Program-made: the position numbers and the translations under genes
Shown: piece by piece, positions 32,601-47,600 of the stretch
Position numbering within the stretch: the stretch's first letter is position 1
Layout: the number at the start of each line of letters is the position of its first letter
The notes under the pieces: model-generated
Database searches by the model: none
Told to the model about the DNA's origin: nothing
What the model saw: only the letters and a program-made list of their open reading frames with translations
Source of the DNA: Ramazzottius varieornatus
Taxonomy: Eukaryota > Tardigrada > Eutardigrada > Parachela > Ramazzottiidae
DNA: 64,000 nt
Reading direction: 5' to 3'
Assembly (NCBI GenBank): GCA_001949185.1
Contig: BDGG01000004.1
Location: forward strand, 676,278-740,277

Positions 32601-35600
32601 GTCGGGTGCAATATCATCGGCTACGAGTGTTTCTTGCAGGCGGTTGTTCTTCAGGTAGTAACGACCGTTCAGAGGAATACTGTCAGCTAAGTTGGCGATC
32701 TCGTCGGGAAGACGGCGTTGCTTTATCACATTTTGTGCTTCCACCGAAACCTAAAATGCCAAATCATGAGTAAGCGCAAAACTAAAAGCTTCAGTCGGTT
32801 TTTTATTGTGAAAAAGAATCGTGAAGGCAGCTTAATGTCGTAATCTACGTCGTTTTGGTGGTTGATTCGGCAGAAGTAACATGATTGTAAATTTCGTCCC
32901 CATCTTTATGAAGTTTATTGCTTACTGGGCAGCCTATTCTTAGATTAACCGATCATTATAGACGAAATCGAGCTTGTTCGTATCTTACTTGGCATAAGCA
33001 GAAGTTATGGCTGGGTTCATGAATGCCGAACTCTGCCAGCGCCAGCATCACGACCTCCCGTGCCGTAGTTTCCTTGTGGACGAGGAGGTACTTGCAGGTC
33101 TGATCAGCGCCCTTGTACACTTTCAGGACGTGGTCAGGGTATTGCGAGCGCCCAGTGTCCTGTTGAACAATGTTGTTACCACTCATGGGCTCTGGTAACA
33201 GGCATTCTTGCTTGAAGCCGGCTGTAAGGTCTGGGTTGCTGCGACTGTGCTGGAGAGGTCGAGGAACCGAAGCGGACGTGAAGACTGAGTTGCCTGTTGG
33301 ATCCGTACAGATGGCAGCCAGAACTGGCATACCTTCTTCCACGTACTCCCTAAACCATACAAACAGTAAGAAACCATCGAATAAATTTGCAAGCTGACAC
33401 CGAACACATTTAATGACCCAAGAATACATGCAAATTCGAACACCGTACTAACTGTACAGCCCACTGTAGGCAGGTTCGTGATGTACTGCTACGTTTGCAC
33501 ATGCATACTCACACATCGTACTAACCGTACAGTTGTGTGTACGCAGGTGCGTGACACATCGTTAAAAACTTACGCAGGCAAATCTTTGGCAAGAAGGTTC
33601 ATCTTCATCAGGGCTTTCTTCAGTCTTGCTTTACTACCGAGCGTCATGAAGTGTTTCTTGGGTCCATCAACGAACTCTCTCCCGTTTTCCACAGAGGCCG
33701 GAAGGGCGTCCTTCTCGAGGACATCCGAGCTGGACAGGCGGTGCTGTGGTGTGCCCCCAGCGCCCATCCGATGTCGATGGCGGTGCCGCGGGGAGTCAGC
33801 AGGTGTGACGAGCATCTCGCGGTAACCCAACAAGTTGCTCTTGACTGTAATACTGAGGTGAGTGGCGGTCCGCAACACTTCGAGAGCTTTGCTGTGCGTT
33901 ACGTGCTCAAAGCGGACACCGTTCACTTGGAGGATTTGGTCACCTCGCCTGAGACCGAGCTCCTCGGCTTTAGCGCCCTTCTTGACGTCACAGATGAACA
34001 CTCCGAACCCACGATCCCAACCACCTATCAAAATAACCGTATCGTAAAAACTGCAAAGTATTGGGACCTAGGAGAACAAACACGACAAGATGGTTTCCCA
34101 AGTGACGCAGGCTTTCAGCCAACCGATCTGAAAACATGCGCCAGTTGGGAAACGATTTTGTCCAGTTTGTATGCCAAGCTCCCATACTTCATTTATTATA
34201 TTCGTAATGAATATCTTTTTAATACATTTTTAGTGAGGGTTTCCGAACTGAAAAACGAACTTATGAAACCGGTTGCTTACCCAAGATGGAGAAGTTAAGG
34301 TTTTCTTCGCGAGTGGATCGTGTGAGGGTGATGGTTCGTTGGCGGGCTTTGGCCGCACAAGCGATGTGAAGGAGACGAAGCTGGGAGGCTTTCTTGTGCG
34401 TTTCTAACGAATACTGGAACTGCTCCAGAAAGGCGATCATGGCGGGATAGCGCTCAAAATCGATGAAATGATTGTTGACCCACAAAAGCACAATCCGGAT
34501 GGCCTGTCAACACATTAAAACCATACCCACTTAATAAGTCATCCCCCACAAACCGCAAATCACTCCAGGGACTCTATTTCACTAGTATTCGATACCAATA
34601 TCAACGCATTTCAATACTTCAACATTTTCGAGAAGCACGGCGGTTCAATTCCAGACTCATCCTGACTTTACGTCCCATTTGTCCACCAAAAACAGAGATC
34701 AAGGCTTTGTCTTACGCAACTTACAGTAAACGGACCTCAGTTTCTATTTCAACGTGCCATATGAGTTATTCTGTCGGAAGTAAATTCGGAATATCGCGAA
34801 AAATTCTTACCCGGTCGCGAAGTGTAGTATCGGCGTACCACCGCATCAGACAGTCTGTAATCTCAATGGGAGACGGTAGGAATGTCCTGTAAGCTAGCAG
34901 GAAATCTTCAATATAGAAGGGATCATTCATGGAGTTTTCCTCCATCAGATGGGCGATTAAGCGTTCGGGTGTTGCCTACAAAGAGAGATGCAAACTAGTT
35001 CACTTCCCACTTTACACTTGCCTTGGTCGATTTTTCCAGTTAGTTATTCTAACCCATCTTTAAGTAATGAAGATGGGATGGGGTTTAGAATTGAGAGTGG
35101 GTGGAATACTGTACTTTGATGACGAGAGGACAGCGCCGTGTGTGTCCAGTCAGGAGCCGATGTTCAATGACCATCACCACTTGCCCCGTCTCATTCTCAA
35201 TTTTGCGCGTGTGCTCTTCCCCTTGCGACATGATCTCCCAATAGTCTTCCTGAGCTACACAGGCAAACTGACAGTCTTCCGTTAGGGTTCGCATCACACC
35301 GCGATGGTACAAGGCTTCCATTGTCGGACTGAGTATCCCGTAACTGTGAAAAAAATACTTATTATAGCAATCACAAATGAGTACGGTATCCCGATACGAA
35401 AACATCCAGATAGACTTCTTTAGAATACTTGGAACATTTAGAAGATTGTCCGCCAGTTACGCCCATAGACATTGGCTGATCTGATCTCATTTTGACAGCG
35501 ATGGAATATTGAATGAGACATTGAGATTCTTAATGTTTATCACATAGTAAACAAACTATTGAAATTCCTTTCAGTGAACAATCTTCGAGAAGCCTTTCAG

Positions 35601-38600
35601 GTAACAGGCAATGCTTACCAGTCACCGGCGTGGAGTTGAACCGAGGTTCTATCGGGATACTTCACTTCGACAGCACCATTGATGATTACCGCCCAAGAAT
35701 CCAACTTTTCGCCATCGTCCAACACGACGTAGTCTTTCTCTTCTAACGTCACATACTGCATCTTCTACAATAACACACCAAAGAACCCATCAAATACCAC
35801 CTTCCTCCATGACTCATCATCTGGTATTCATCTTAACGTTTCGACCATTAAAATCTTCATCATCGGTAAGCCACACGAAAACAGCCTCATTAAAAATGAA
35901 CCGACCACGCCGAAATTTTTATTCTTAAAATTAACAGATAAAACCACGTACTTCGCATAGTTCTCTCTGAACACTTTGGGTGAAGCCGGCGAAAGCCGGC
36001 AGGCGTTGCATGAAGTCCAGCAGGATCTCCATAGCTTCCTTATCGAGGCATCTATCGTTAGGCGGCATCTCCAAGGCTTCTCTTACGGTATCACGGAATG
36101 TGCAGGAAGATGCCGAAATGGACTCTTCGCCGTCGGCTAGCAGATCCTACATTGAAATGAAACACATTCCATTATCATATAGAGAAAAGGAATGATGGTG
36201 CAAGAGTGAAAGACAGTACCTCGATATTATCGACATCCTCGTCATCCTCTGAATCGTCGTTGACATCACTGTCCATACCCACAGACGATGTGGAGAGGAG
36301 GCTGTCCGAGGTGGTGGAGTGGACTCCGCTGGCTCCTCCATTGACTGGGGGATGAGTACCGCTAAAGGCTCCACTGGAGGATGTATCGTCAGAGCCGCGG
36401 GAGGAGCGGTCCGAGGAAGATAAGTCCATGGTGGAAGCACCCATCTATGATAGAGAAAAGCCATTAGGAGCTAAGACTCGAAAGTATTTCACCATTGCGC
36501 TTGGAGAGACACTAATCTTCCGGGCAACAATATCCATTTCATTGTTTAAAGTCGAACCCTCCATCTATTATCCGCCACTTCCGCTGTCTCGACAACGGCT
36601 GGCTCACCACTTTACAAATCAGACTTGTCAAAAATCGCTAAAAGCATAGTGCGCTCTCAGCAAAAAAAATGAGGCCATTTGTACAAGCAAAAAAGGAGAA
36701 CATGTGACGTCCTAAAACACTCCCTTAATTCTTCTAGTAGAGCGTAAAACTAAACGCTCAGAATGTTGAAAGATGGATTCTACCCGGCCCTGGGAGAACG
36801 GAAACTCAGATCCATCCACCTCACGTACCTGCATACAACAAGCCATGCTTGACCTACTGTATCCTTGTATGCAGGTGCGCGAGAAAAAAGAAGGCCTGCT
36901 GTACTGGCTATGTCCAACAATGGTCTAACAGAAGAGACGACAATTTTTTCGGATTTCTAAAATGCGGCTTCTGAAGGAGGGCGTTTACCTGTACACTGTT
37001 ATCGCTGAGAAGTCTCCTTCGAGGTTGGCCGCTGTTCCTAGTCTGGACCGTTACAGGATCCCTCGTTGGACTGTGATGAAGTGTGTAGACATCGCCGCTC
37101 ATCCTTGGAGGGTCGCGAGCGTTGTAAGAAGAAGGAACGTTGCTGTAGACCGCTATTCTGGATGCTGCGACATCAGGGTAGTCGACCTGTAAAGACATAA
37201 GAAAATTAGTAACGATAGATTATTCGTAAAATGTCTACACTTCTGAATACCACGACCGTAATCTCGAAAGCGCCTTCAGCTCAGAAATTTTAAACTCTGT
37301 TTGCTTGAAGGATTATACGACTTAAAAATGATGGAGATGGTACTGGAAGCCGTTTCCGGCTCGTACCGTCAAGTGTTTTCCGCGGTTGAAATGCAATAAA
37401 TTCTCGAAAACGATTTGTACGCATGGATCTCGATGCTTGTTGGAAGATCCACCATAGCTAGAACAAAACTTCAGCTGAAGAAACGGAAACGCAGAAAATG
37501 ACCACAATTATTACGACACACCGCGAGAGTTTGTCACTTTGCTCTAATTGCAGAATGACAAACTGCCAACCACACGTAGAAGTTCTAACCTCAATTCAGC
37601 TAATTCACAGGTTAATGTATAAATCGAGCGGAGAACTGCTCGGAAAACTAGACAAGATGGCAGCAGCGCATTAACCGAGGTGTAAAAACAGCTCAAGTCC
37701 CACAAAGGCGATCTAAAGCAATGTCATTCAAACACACAGCCAATTAATTAATCTTTCTGCCGATCTTATGAAAGGTGTCATTTTGACTTCTGACTTGGCT
37801 GTCTTACGGAAGAATCGAAGGAAACGTAACTCCGCACCGTTTCACTATTTTTCTCATGACTCGAAAACAGAAGAATGGCTGACTTGTTTTGTTCCACATG
37901 CGACAATATTTTCTCTGTTCAGAATGTGGCAACAAACAACGTCCGAACAGTTCATTGGTGGAGAAAAAGACTGTAATTTGAGGATCCTGATGCAGTGGTT
38001 ATCGAGAAAAAAGCGCAAAGCCGGCAAAAACGATGCCCTGTTATTATTTCAGCGGAGAGAAAAAGTGCATTCGGTCACTTTCCGCTTTTTGTCACACTCC
38101 GAGTCAGAGTGCTCTTCAATTTCTGCATTCTAGCGCGACACGCTCCAACCCAATTTGCGGTTACAAAACCTCCGGTAATGGTGGTACTTACAGCTATCAT
38201 TTCCGATGGCTCCAGAACGAGGCATTCGGTAGTCCGCACTTGCTCTGGGTCTGCATTCCCGTAACGCTTTCCAAAACTGCAAGAACAAAATAACACTGTT
38301 AATTTTCTCGTAGCGTCCACTAGTCCGGTTCATCCGAGAACAAAACGTCTCTTCGTGACACCAACACCGCAGTCAACACCCTAAATTCCAGAGTATTCGT
38401 TAAAGTGGCGAGGCACAGCACATTCAACCACGTGGCCACTATTGTGTGGCAAACACCAAACCACGTGAGACTTCGTGATGCCTCGCGCGATTGAATGTGA
38501 CGTTCTCAAATAGAAATTTTGAGCTGGTTCTAAACGATTTGCATGCTCATTTTCGTTAACAGCCCTAGGAAATTATCCTCTGCGAGCACTGAGCCTACAG

Positions 38601-41600
38601 GTACCCGAATAATTCCAGGAGACGACAAGGCATAATCAGGAAAAAACACGGAAACATAAGGCCGAGCAGAACTACGAAGAAGACTGCTGTACGAACACTC
38701 GGACTGCGTTGTGTTTGCTGTCGAAGAGTCTACACAAAGAATAAATCTCGGCCGGAATTCCTGCTCGTGCAGCATTCTAACCTCTGCTCGTCCAACCTTG
38801 GTTCAACTTCATGCATGAAAATTCCCTGTAATCATTGACAAACACACGAGATAAGGAAAGCATCAAACATCGAGAAGCATCACAAGACAACAAAGCAGAT
38901 ATCGCAGCTGACAACACCTGACAATAACACCCTGGTTTATTCCCCTTTAACGGGCGGATTCTCACAGTAAAGCACCAGGCGCAAAGATTAGGGGATAGTT
39001 CCACTCAGGTGTTGTCTATCCCTATTTCCCTTCAACGAACGGAGCCGGAAGACGAGAGAGACAAGGAGGGATTATCAGCATCGTGGTGGAAGCTAATTCT
39101 CCAAAACCCGTTACGTGTCACACTCACCTCAGAAGCTTTAAAACCTTCTTCAGTCGATGCCTTCCAGAGGACTATCCTCCACAATACTGTCCAGATCAGT
39201 GAACAGGAACGAAGTCCAGATGTCAAGCAAAGGAAGAAACTTTAATTAAGCCGACGAGCATGCATATGTCGAAACTCGAAAGAAACACCTGTTGCGTACA
39301 GTATCTCACCAGCCGAATGCGCTCAATCAATATTGCTCAATCAACGCACAGCGGGTTGCAATCCGCGAATATGTCAGCGATGACGACACGTCAGTTTTAC
39401 CAATCAAAACAATCAATCGCTCGCACTATGAGTATTGTTTGGTGTTGGCGCAGCTCAGACCGACCAGCGACCCAAAGTTTCCGTTTTCAGCAAGATTTTC
39501 TCAGAAATAAACTGACGGATTCCAGCCAAGAATCATTGAATGCGATATCTAGAGCAAATGAAAGTCTTATACCACAACACTGACTATAAAAATCAGGGCA
39601 GTTGTAATGCAATTTAGCAGGCCATAAAGCGTCCAAATGGGAGTAATAAAGCGTGATGCTATGCGCGTGAATTCTTTCACCCTGACGCACTCTGCTAAGA
39701 ACGACAAAAGTCAACAATATTCGGCTCGTTTTCTCGAAAATGAGAGTAATTTCATTGACTGCTGCTACTAGCAATCGAGGTCGAACAACAGCAAAACTGC
39801 TCGCAGGCCACGGTTGAAAGTATGGCGTAGGGTGTTACCGTCTATAGTATGCATGATATGGTCTGCCCATGTGGCTCAGCTGTTGCAATTATAATCTGAT
39901 TGTCGGTCCTTTGCTTTTCTGCTCTACGGTACTACACGGTTATGAGTGTCTGAAGTGTAATCGCTCAGCTACCCGAAGGTGCAGCAAACCAGTAGCTGCT
40001 GCGGAGTATGAAGTGCCGTTATTCATGTTAGTCGCTACGGAGAACCCAGTGGGTTGCCGCATCATGCAAAGACGCTTTCGCTTCGAAACGACGTAACAGC
40101 ACGTTGCGCTCTGCTACACAACAGCGGCCACTATATCATTTCCGTCGAGTATTAGGCGGCAAAACGTGGTGTCAGCGCTGTTATCAACCAGCACAAAGCC
40201 AAGAAGCGTGCTTGAACAAACGAAAAGAGCTCAAAGGTTCCCGTCGTTTGTGCAGGTTCTACTGTAGAAATCGGTTAATATTGGAAAGTGCCCTGTACGC
40301 GGAGCGTTGATGTTGATGATACTGATCGTATTTGATTACACAATGTACGCTTGGTCTTTGGTGCCGCCGCAGAAACTTTGACTTTCTTTTGACAGAGAAA
40401 AGAGTATCTAAAAGACTAGACAGACTGGTTCGATCTCCGAGTTCGATTTCAATGTGACGGCCCGTTGACCTTGTAGTGAGGAACTGAGTAAAGTTCCTTG
40501 TAGCAGCGTCAAGGACACTTCAACGCTATCATCTCTTCATCATCTGCTATAAGACTTTCAAGCCAATGAGGCTTGCCACCGTAAAAGCCAGCCACAAGGA
40601 AAAGCTGTACGTGCGAGAATCCATGCTTTATTAACGGCTTCCCTCCTCCTTCTTAACATCCTCGCTATAGCTCCTATCCTGGAAATATTGCATCTTACCC
40701 CTGAACTTCCTGGCACCTACAAATCGTGCAAAATGCTTTACGGCCGGCGAAATCATCGTAGGGGGTTTTCTATCCATATCTCAAGAGCCAAAAATCCAGT
40801 ACTGATAAGAAGAACACCCGGTGTAGGTTTCCGAGTTCTTTTGGTCTATGTATGATACAGATGGGCGTGACCGATCGATCGGGAGCCAGACAGATTATAG
40901 TTGCTACTTTGCACTTTGCAGAAAAGGCGTCGTATGCAAATGACCTCGTCTAATTGCCAGGCTTTCTGCACTGGACGTTGGCTAAAGCAAATAGCGAACT
41001 TCGTATCCTGAAGCGGCGATTAAAGCCTGCATCCGTATCTTAATAGACACAGACTATCTAATTGCCAAATTGGCTATACAGTCTTTGTTTCAGAATTCAG
41101 ACTTGAGCGTCGCAGTGGAATGTATTTCGAACTAAGCTTATCTGACGGAAACAGCTGTAACAACGCCGCACTTGCCACTTCTTGCTTCTTCTCTACTTTT
41201 GGCTTCAAATGTTGGTGTGTCCTAAAGCGCAGGCGGGTCAAATCCTCTCGGATTAGCAGCTTCATAACAACACGGCACATGAACTGTCCGCATTTCAGGA
41301 AGTAACCATTCTAAAACGACCGCTGATTGATACATTTGTGACCATATCTACGGGAAATGAGCTCTCTAGAACCGCTTTCTATTTTTTGACATACCTGCAA
41401 CTACGGAGCTTTTGTAAGAAAAAACTGGTTCGACCTGTAGCTTACGCACAATAAGACCAAAGATGCACGCTGCGTTGTTTCTCACGGCTCAATTGCAAAC
41501 GCAGCGACGTATATTTGTGTCAGACATGACAGTCATCTAATATAATATTCCATCCAGCTCGCTGATTTAATTATCAATTCGCGGTCAGGGGAAAAAATAG

Positions 41601-44600
41601 TTCGATGCTTACCGGTGCGTGAAACGATAGTCAGCCCTGAGACAGTGCTCAGAACGTTTCAGATTCATCTTTGTAAGGAGGTTAGTCCACTTCGATATTC
41701 CACATGATCGGTAAGGGATTGGTTGATTCAGCCAAAGGAATTATTGAAACGAGTGTAATGAGAAACGAGGATCTGCGTTCAACCACTAAACGATGGGACA
41801 TCAGCGCTAATTGCTTGAGACACCGAAATCGGTTGCAGTGAAGCTTGGCATCAGTCGATGTGGCGTGCGAATAACATGAGAGAAGGTACCACCAGAGTCA
41901 AAAGCCGGAAAGCAACACGAAGGAAAAACACTTGCGAGGTGCAGGTTCGCTTCGCATCAATTCTGACGCTTTCTCAAATGGGTACACGGTACACCGACTG
42001 TTAGCGATAAGATAAAGATGGCACGTTCCAAACCGCACGACCGTTACCAATCCTCAGTTCAAAGCATACGTATCCTTCCATCAGATGCGCTAAACACTCG
42101 TATCAAATATGCTCGAGCGTTCCAAAACCCGACACTGTCCGATCAAGACCCATTCTTTGATCGCGCAGGTCCTCAACACGTCACAGTAAACACCCACTTG
42201 AATGCGTCCACCGTTCATTCGGTCTCCACTCTCGAAAAACAAGAGGCTTGAAAGAAGATTTTCAAGGTTAGAAATACACGTATCGATCGAAGCCTGAACC
42301 GTAATAGTCCATCTCGTGACCGTTCGAGAGAAAGAGAGAAAGGTATAAGGTTTCCTTCACCAGTGTACCTTTCGAACATGGCTTCTGGCTAAGCTTAGAA
42401 TGGCATGACGGCTTATTCTATTTTCCGTCAGACTCTCAAGAGCAAAACCGGCCTGATCTGCGCTTACCTCCTCTACCTCTGTAACATCTCTGTGTACCCC
42501 CGTTGTTCCACGCATTGCACTGTAACTCAGAGCAAGCTAGACCAACCGGTCCAGCGTCCACCTACTCGTTATATTCGTTCAGGTAATGGCAGGCTCTCTG
42601 TCTGACGTTTGACCATCGCTCAGTCCAGTCTTTTCCTCTTCTCGAATAACGGCAAGAACACAGAGAGGAGACTCGCCATGGTCGACGGAAGAAAGGGCGT
42701 GGTCGTCCGGACAGAAATATCAAAATGCACACACGAGCATGTTTCGGAGATATTGTCCTCTACAGCTTTTCAAACGGAAATCAGGTACGTAGGTCATCTG
42801 GCATGGCATAGGTGTAAAACAGACGCGGGTCAGATATCGATTGAAAACATGACACATCAACCTCACTGAAAACTGTGGAAGTACAAGAGGGCGACGCAGA
42901 CAAGGGCAGATCGGATTTAAATTACATCAAATTACAGTGCTGTCTATACCAGTATATACCAGTATATCTATCTAACGAAAGTATGTAAAGATGCTGTATG
43001 GATCGGTCTAGCTCTTAGGCCTTTATTCCAGTTCAATTTTGATGGAATCAATCAATGCCGTTCTTTGCTGATGAGGGATTATTCCCTGCGCCATCTGTCG
43101 TTTCGGTTTTTCGTCTTGAGCGGTTCGTAACAGGTCGAAAGCTGCTGTACATGTAGCGCCACCTGGGGTGTTAGGCTACAAGCCAAGAACTCGAAGCACT
43201 CGGCCACTCGCACAATACCGTACGTGAATTTTGTGTCACTTTTGGCTCCTCGACTTGATCACTGGCTCGTAAAAATATCCTTACGCAGCAAAAAAAGGTT
43301 TTATGGGCGCTTCAAGTGTCCAAACTGGTGAATTAGCTGGTTGTTATCTGCGAGCATAAACGTAAACAACGCCTATCTAAGTAGAACCCCGTAATGCATG
43401 TAAAGTTCCTCGGAGAAGTTGACAGTTCATTTAATACGTCCTGAGCTATTCGGGACTGACAGCCCCACACTTTCCTGCTGGCTTCCGCCTCTCACTACAG
43501 TTCCTCAAAGCTCGTTAAGCTGTTTCCGCTAAAACTCTGACTCATGTAAACACTGGATGCAATATTACATAATAAGTCAATCATTTTCGGCACAAAAGGT
43601 CCATCAATGGAGATAAGACAATTCAAAATACGCCACTTGCTGTCATTGAAGCGCTCGATAGTAACCATTCACAGCCAAAATCCTTGCCAGCACAACGCCA
43701 CTTCCGGCAACAGCTGAACCCCTTAAAGTCATCTGTTGACCAAGAAAAATACTCGAAGAAAGAAACACATCCCTCAGACCTTGGCGTTTCATAACTTTTC
43801 CCACGTCCGTTTGGTCTATGAATTCGTCGAAGTCTTGTGCGGTTTACCTGCGAGAACTTCTGATTTTGAAACGGAAAGCTTTTTGGAAAAGCACTAATCG
43901 AACTGAACAGTTTTGGTGCTCTTGAAGTCGATCTCTGACGTACAGTATAGCTGTCCAGTTATGATTGACCACTAGTCACTTTAGCCATCCATCTATTGAT
44001 CCAAGTTGACGTTTGAATTACGTCGATACAGCCAAAGATTGCGCAGAAGAGTGCCACACCCATCGTCCTCTCGCAATACGGCAGTTAATTTATACTGAAG
44101 GAAGCTGGTTTGAGACAGTAGCCGTCAACTTCATCAAGGTCCATCCTCGTCCTTCAAAAGCCCCCTTCAAATCTTCATAGCTCAGCTGGACACTGCCAAC
44201 AACATACTTAAACTCATCGCATTCTTTTCCTTGTACATTACAGATTCCACTATCACCCTGAGATTTCTTCGTGCATAAGACACAACAACAGCTGGGTGGA
44301 ACCGATTCGATACGAAACCAAGAACAAATTTCAGGGGCAACATCAGTTTCAGGTAAGAGTACGGCTTGCTGTCAAGCGAGAAGTTCACACCACTTTGACG
44401 ATCTCGGTTCTGTCTGCACAGATGACATCCATAGCATACCCATGTGGCTCCCGTGAGTTTCTGGACGTCTGCATGTGGCCAGTTTGCTACAGTATCACAG
44501 CAATTTTAAATTGTAATTGGGGATCCTACCTCAAAGAAGCGCTACGCTGAAGCGCTTTCCGCCGCTCATGGATAGCTCGATAACGCCGCAACGTGGCGTA

Positions 44601-47600
44601 GTCCGAGTGACCAAAACCGCTGATATCCGGAGGTGTCGAGTCGGCCACATCGTAAAGTAGCGGATTTTTCTCCATATTCTAACAAAAAGCTTCTCAGTCC
44701 GTCCTTGTAAAGTCCTTACGGCTATCCGAAACTGGTAAGAGTTTGATGGCACCCAGCAATTTTAATCCAGACAGCAAACAAGAACCCTCAAGTCCACAGG
44801 GACAGCTCCCAGTCGGCTTTCCGTTTTTGCATCGTATATCGATCAGATGTTGCATATGGAATAGGTAAACAATGCAATCGTATTGCCTCAGACCAGGCGT
44901 AACAAGATTATACAGTGTAAGTAGTGCCGGCCAGTCCTTCACAACGGCAACTTTTCAAACCACACAAGCCGGCGGACTATATCATCTGAGGGCAAACATC
45001 AAAGATGCGCGCGAGGTATCATGCCGTCTTAGGAACACACACAACTACTACAATGGGACGTTCGCCTCATTCCAACGCAATGAGACATGCGCCATATCTC
45101 CACACAATTCATAAAGGTAACATGTATGCCAAAGACATCAAGAACGGATCGGATGACACTGTTTATAGAGTCCGAGCTTGTTCATCAAAGGAGGTAAGAA
45201 GCGCGGAGCAGTGAAGAACGTGCTGAGAAAAAATGTAGCGGACTTCATTCAGTCAAAAATTGAAAGACATCTGCCTCACAGTGACAAAGCCAAGTGCAAT
45301 TCACCGCCAAAGTGATTGGCGAAAAATAGTTGCGTCTTCATACTCCATCTCGACTGGCAACTCTGACACTGCTCGTGGTGGATATCCTGCTGCACACAAG
45401 CGCTCATTGCACATTCTACAGGTTTATTCAAACGCGCCGTACAGCGAACGTCGACGGAGAGATGATAGCCTATGCAGTGTGCATATTAGCAAGTCAAAAT
45501 ATGCCACTAATCGCTGCCCGACGGAAAATGTTGTGATAAGCGCTGAGTATATGGTACTTATGCGTTGACATCATTATCATATCTGCCTGCTACTATTAAT
45601 GATTAAATTCACAACGCAAACATTGCATCTGGTACCCTGCTCTTTTGATTACAGCAGCGCGAAATACTGTGGTCACCTTCAAGTATTCGAATATTTTAGG
45701 GCGTTGTCCCCGTGTGAAACCGATTCACAGTTCGACTAGCTGACGCGGTGGGCACAATGATACAGTTTTGGGATTTGACTTTTTTTTGTGCAGGTCATAA
45801 CTTACAGATATGTTGACATATGTGCGATACATTTCCATAAATTGATAAGTCACAAAGAGAGCATCCAGGTCATATTTGCAAAACGCACCAAATCTGCGCC
45901 GATCTAGACTGCTGTGTCAATGATACTATCGTCTGACAGAACGCCTGGCGCATTCTCATGTCAAATACTGCCAAGTCGACACAAAAATCGTTTGACCATG
46001 GATACTGAGTACCAGCCTCTGGTAAGAACGGTGAACCCCTGAGAACCCAGCTGACAAGACAACGCTAAGGGGGAGCGGAGAATTGCAAATTCACACGCAA
46101 CAGCCTGCACTTCAATAGTCGGTCAGGATTCTCCCGACAGTGCCTACAAGCTTCTTCGAGTTCGAAGAACTCTGGCGCGAATACTTTGCAGCTTTAGTCA
46201 TGGAATGCTTAAGTCGTTCTTGTAAGCTGCCGCACCGTACGTGCCGCTTGGTAAACGGACATAGAGGGCATAATTCATTGCCGAGGCATATTTTAGCTGG
46301 GTGTGAAGTGGGTCTACCTTCACCTCACCTCATGTTGTTGCTTCAGTAGCAAAACATGTTGATCATCAGCTCTGATGTGAAAACCACAATACAAAGTCTT
46401 CAACTCGTCCATTTCGTTGCGAAAGCGTGTCGTGAAGAAAATTCCTGTCTTGCAAGTCAGGTGATTTACGCCTTTACGTGGACCCACAATGGTCTCAATC
46501 ACAAAACTGACAACTTCTAGTACTATTCCAAAATCCAATCATTTTTATGCCTGTAAAACAGTATACTGTGCATGTACACTGTTGATGACCAGTAATGTCA
46601 TTTCCGTCAAGAGCGCAAACAGGTTTCCTTCGATCCGCCAATATTAGTTTCGGTCAGAAGTAGGCGTACGGAGAGTAATTAGAAGGTATGCTGTTGATCG
46701 AAATCTGATCCAAACATTGCAACAATACCAGCTATAATTACAGGGAACGCTAGAAGGTCGAATAGATCTTCCGTTCAACTGCATGGCTAGCTTATGCAAT
46801 GGACGCACTTAGTGGATTCGACCAAGTCTTGGTCCGACCAACTGGGTGACTTTCTGGCCCATATTGGTCAACGAAAAATTGACCAAAGGGACGACCCTTG
46901 GCCAATTTTTCATGAACCAAATTTGGCTCGAAATTTGACCAACTGGCTCGACCACAGCTTAGTCAAATCCACTCTAGACAGACCTGTGAACCTTTTATTA
47001 ATACATGTACATGTGTTAGAAACAGCGCAATGAATGGATGCGAGCAAACGGAACGAACAGACATTCGTACTGATGACTTCCCTTTATGAATTTTGTGCTG
47101 AATTTTGAGGTAACAACAATGCAATACACTAATTTCTCGCGCAGGGAAGCCTATTCATTGTGGTAAAGTCACTTTGTACACCGTTTACGGAATCGTCAAT
47201 ATGCTTTTGTTTACTACAGAGTGCTGGTTAGTTCGATCTGCTTGATCGCAGTCAGTATCAAGATCCGGCCGCCACAAGTCCACAACACGTCTTCACGAAG
47301 GCCGAGACAACAAGGAAGTTAAGCACTTTCCACATTAGCAAAGACAAGGGCGGATCCTTGTCGGTGTTCGTTTTAGCAGCAACGTCAGGTCTGTCACCCG
47401 ATGGTAAACCCGAGGTAATAAAAAAAGCATCAAGCGTTTTCTGTGGTGAACTCAATTAATAGCCGTGGCGCCTTGCCTTGAAATGTAATACAGTCGGAAC
47501 TTCCTTGCCGCTTTGCAATGATGACAAACGAGCATGTGCTTTGGGGCCTTGTTCGGACCTGTCACTATGTTGAGCTCCTCGGAGGGTCATTTTGACTCAA

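Noticed and set aside
38530-38775. 81-codon minus-strand ATG frame within intron 3 of PDZ-GEF
   Set aside because: No phase-compatible splice sites to neighbouring exons and no recognisable content.
39869-40096. Plus-strand ATG frame with hydrophobic start and cysteines inside PDZ-GEF intron 3, Ly6-like at first glance
   Set aside because: The cysteine spacing does not complete a Ly6/uPAR fold and no splice continuation keeps the frame.
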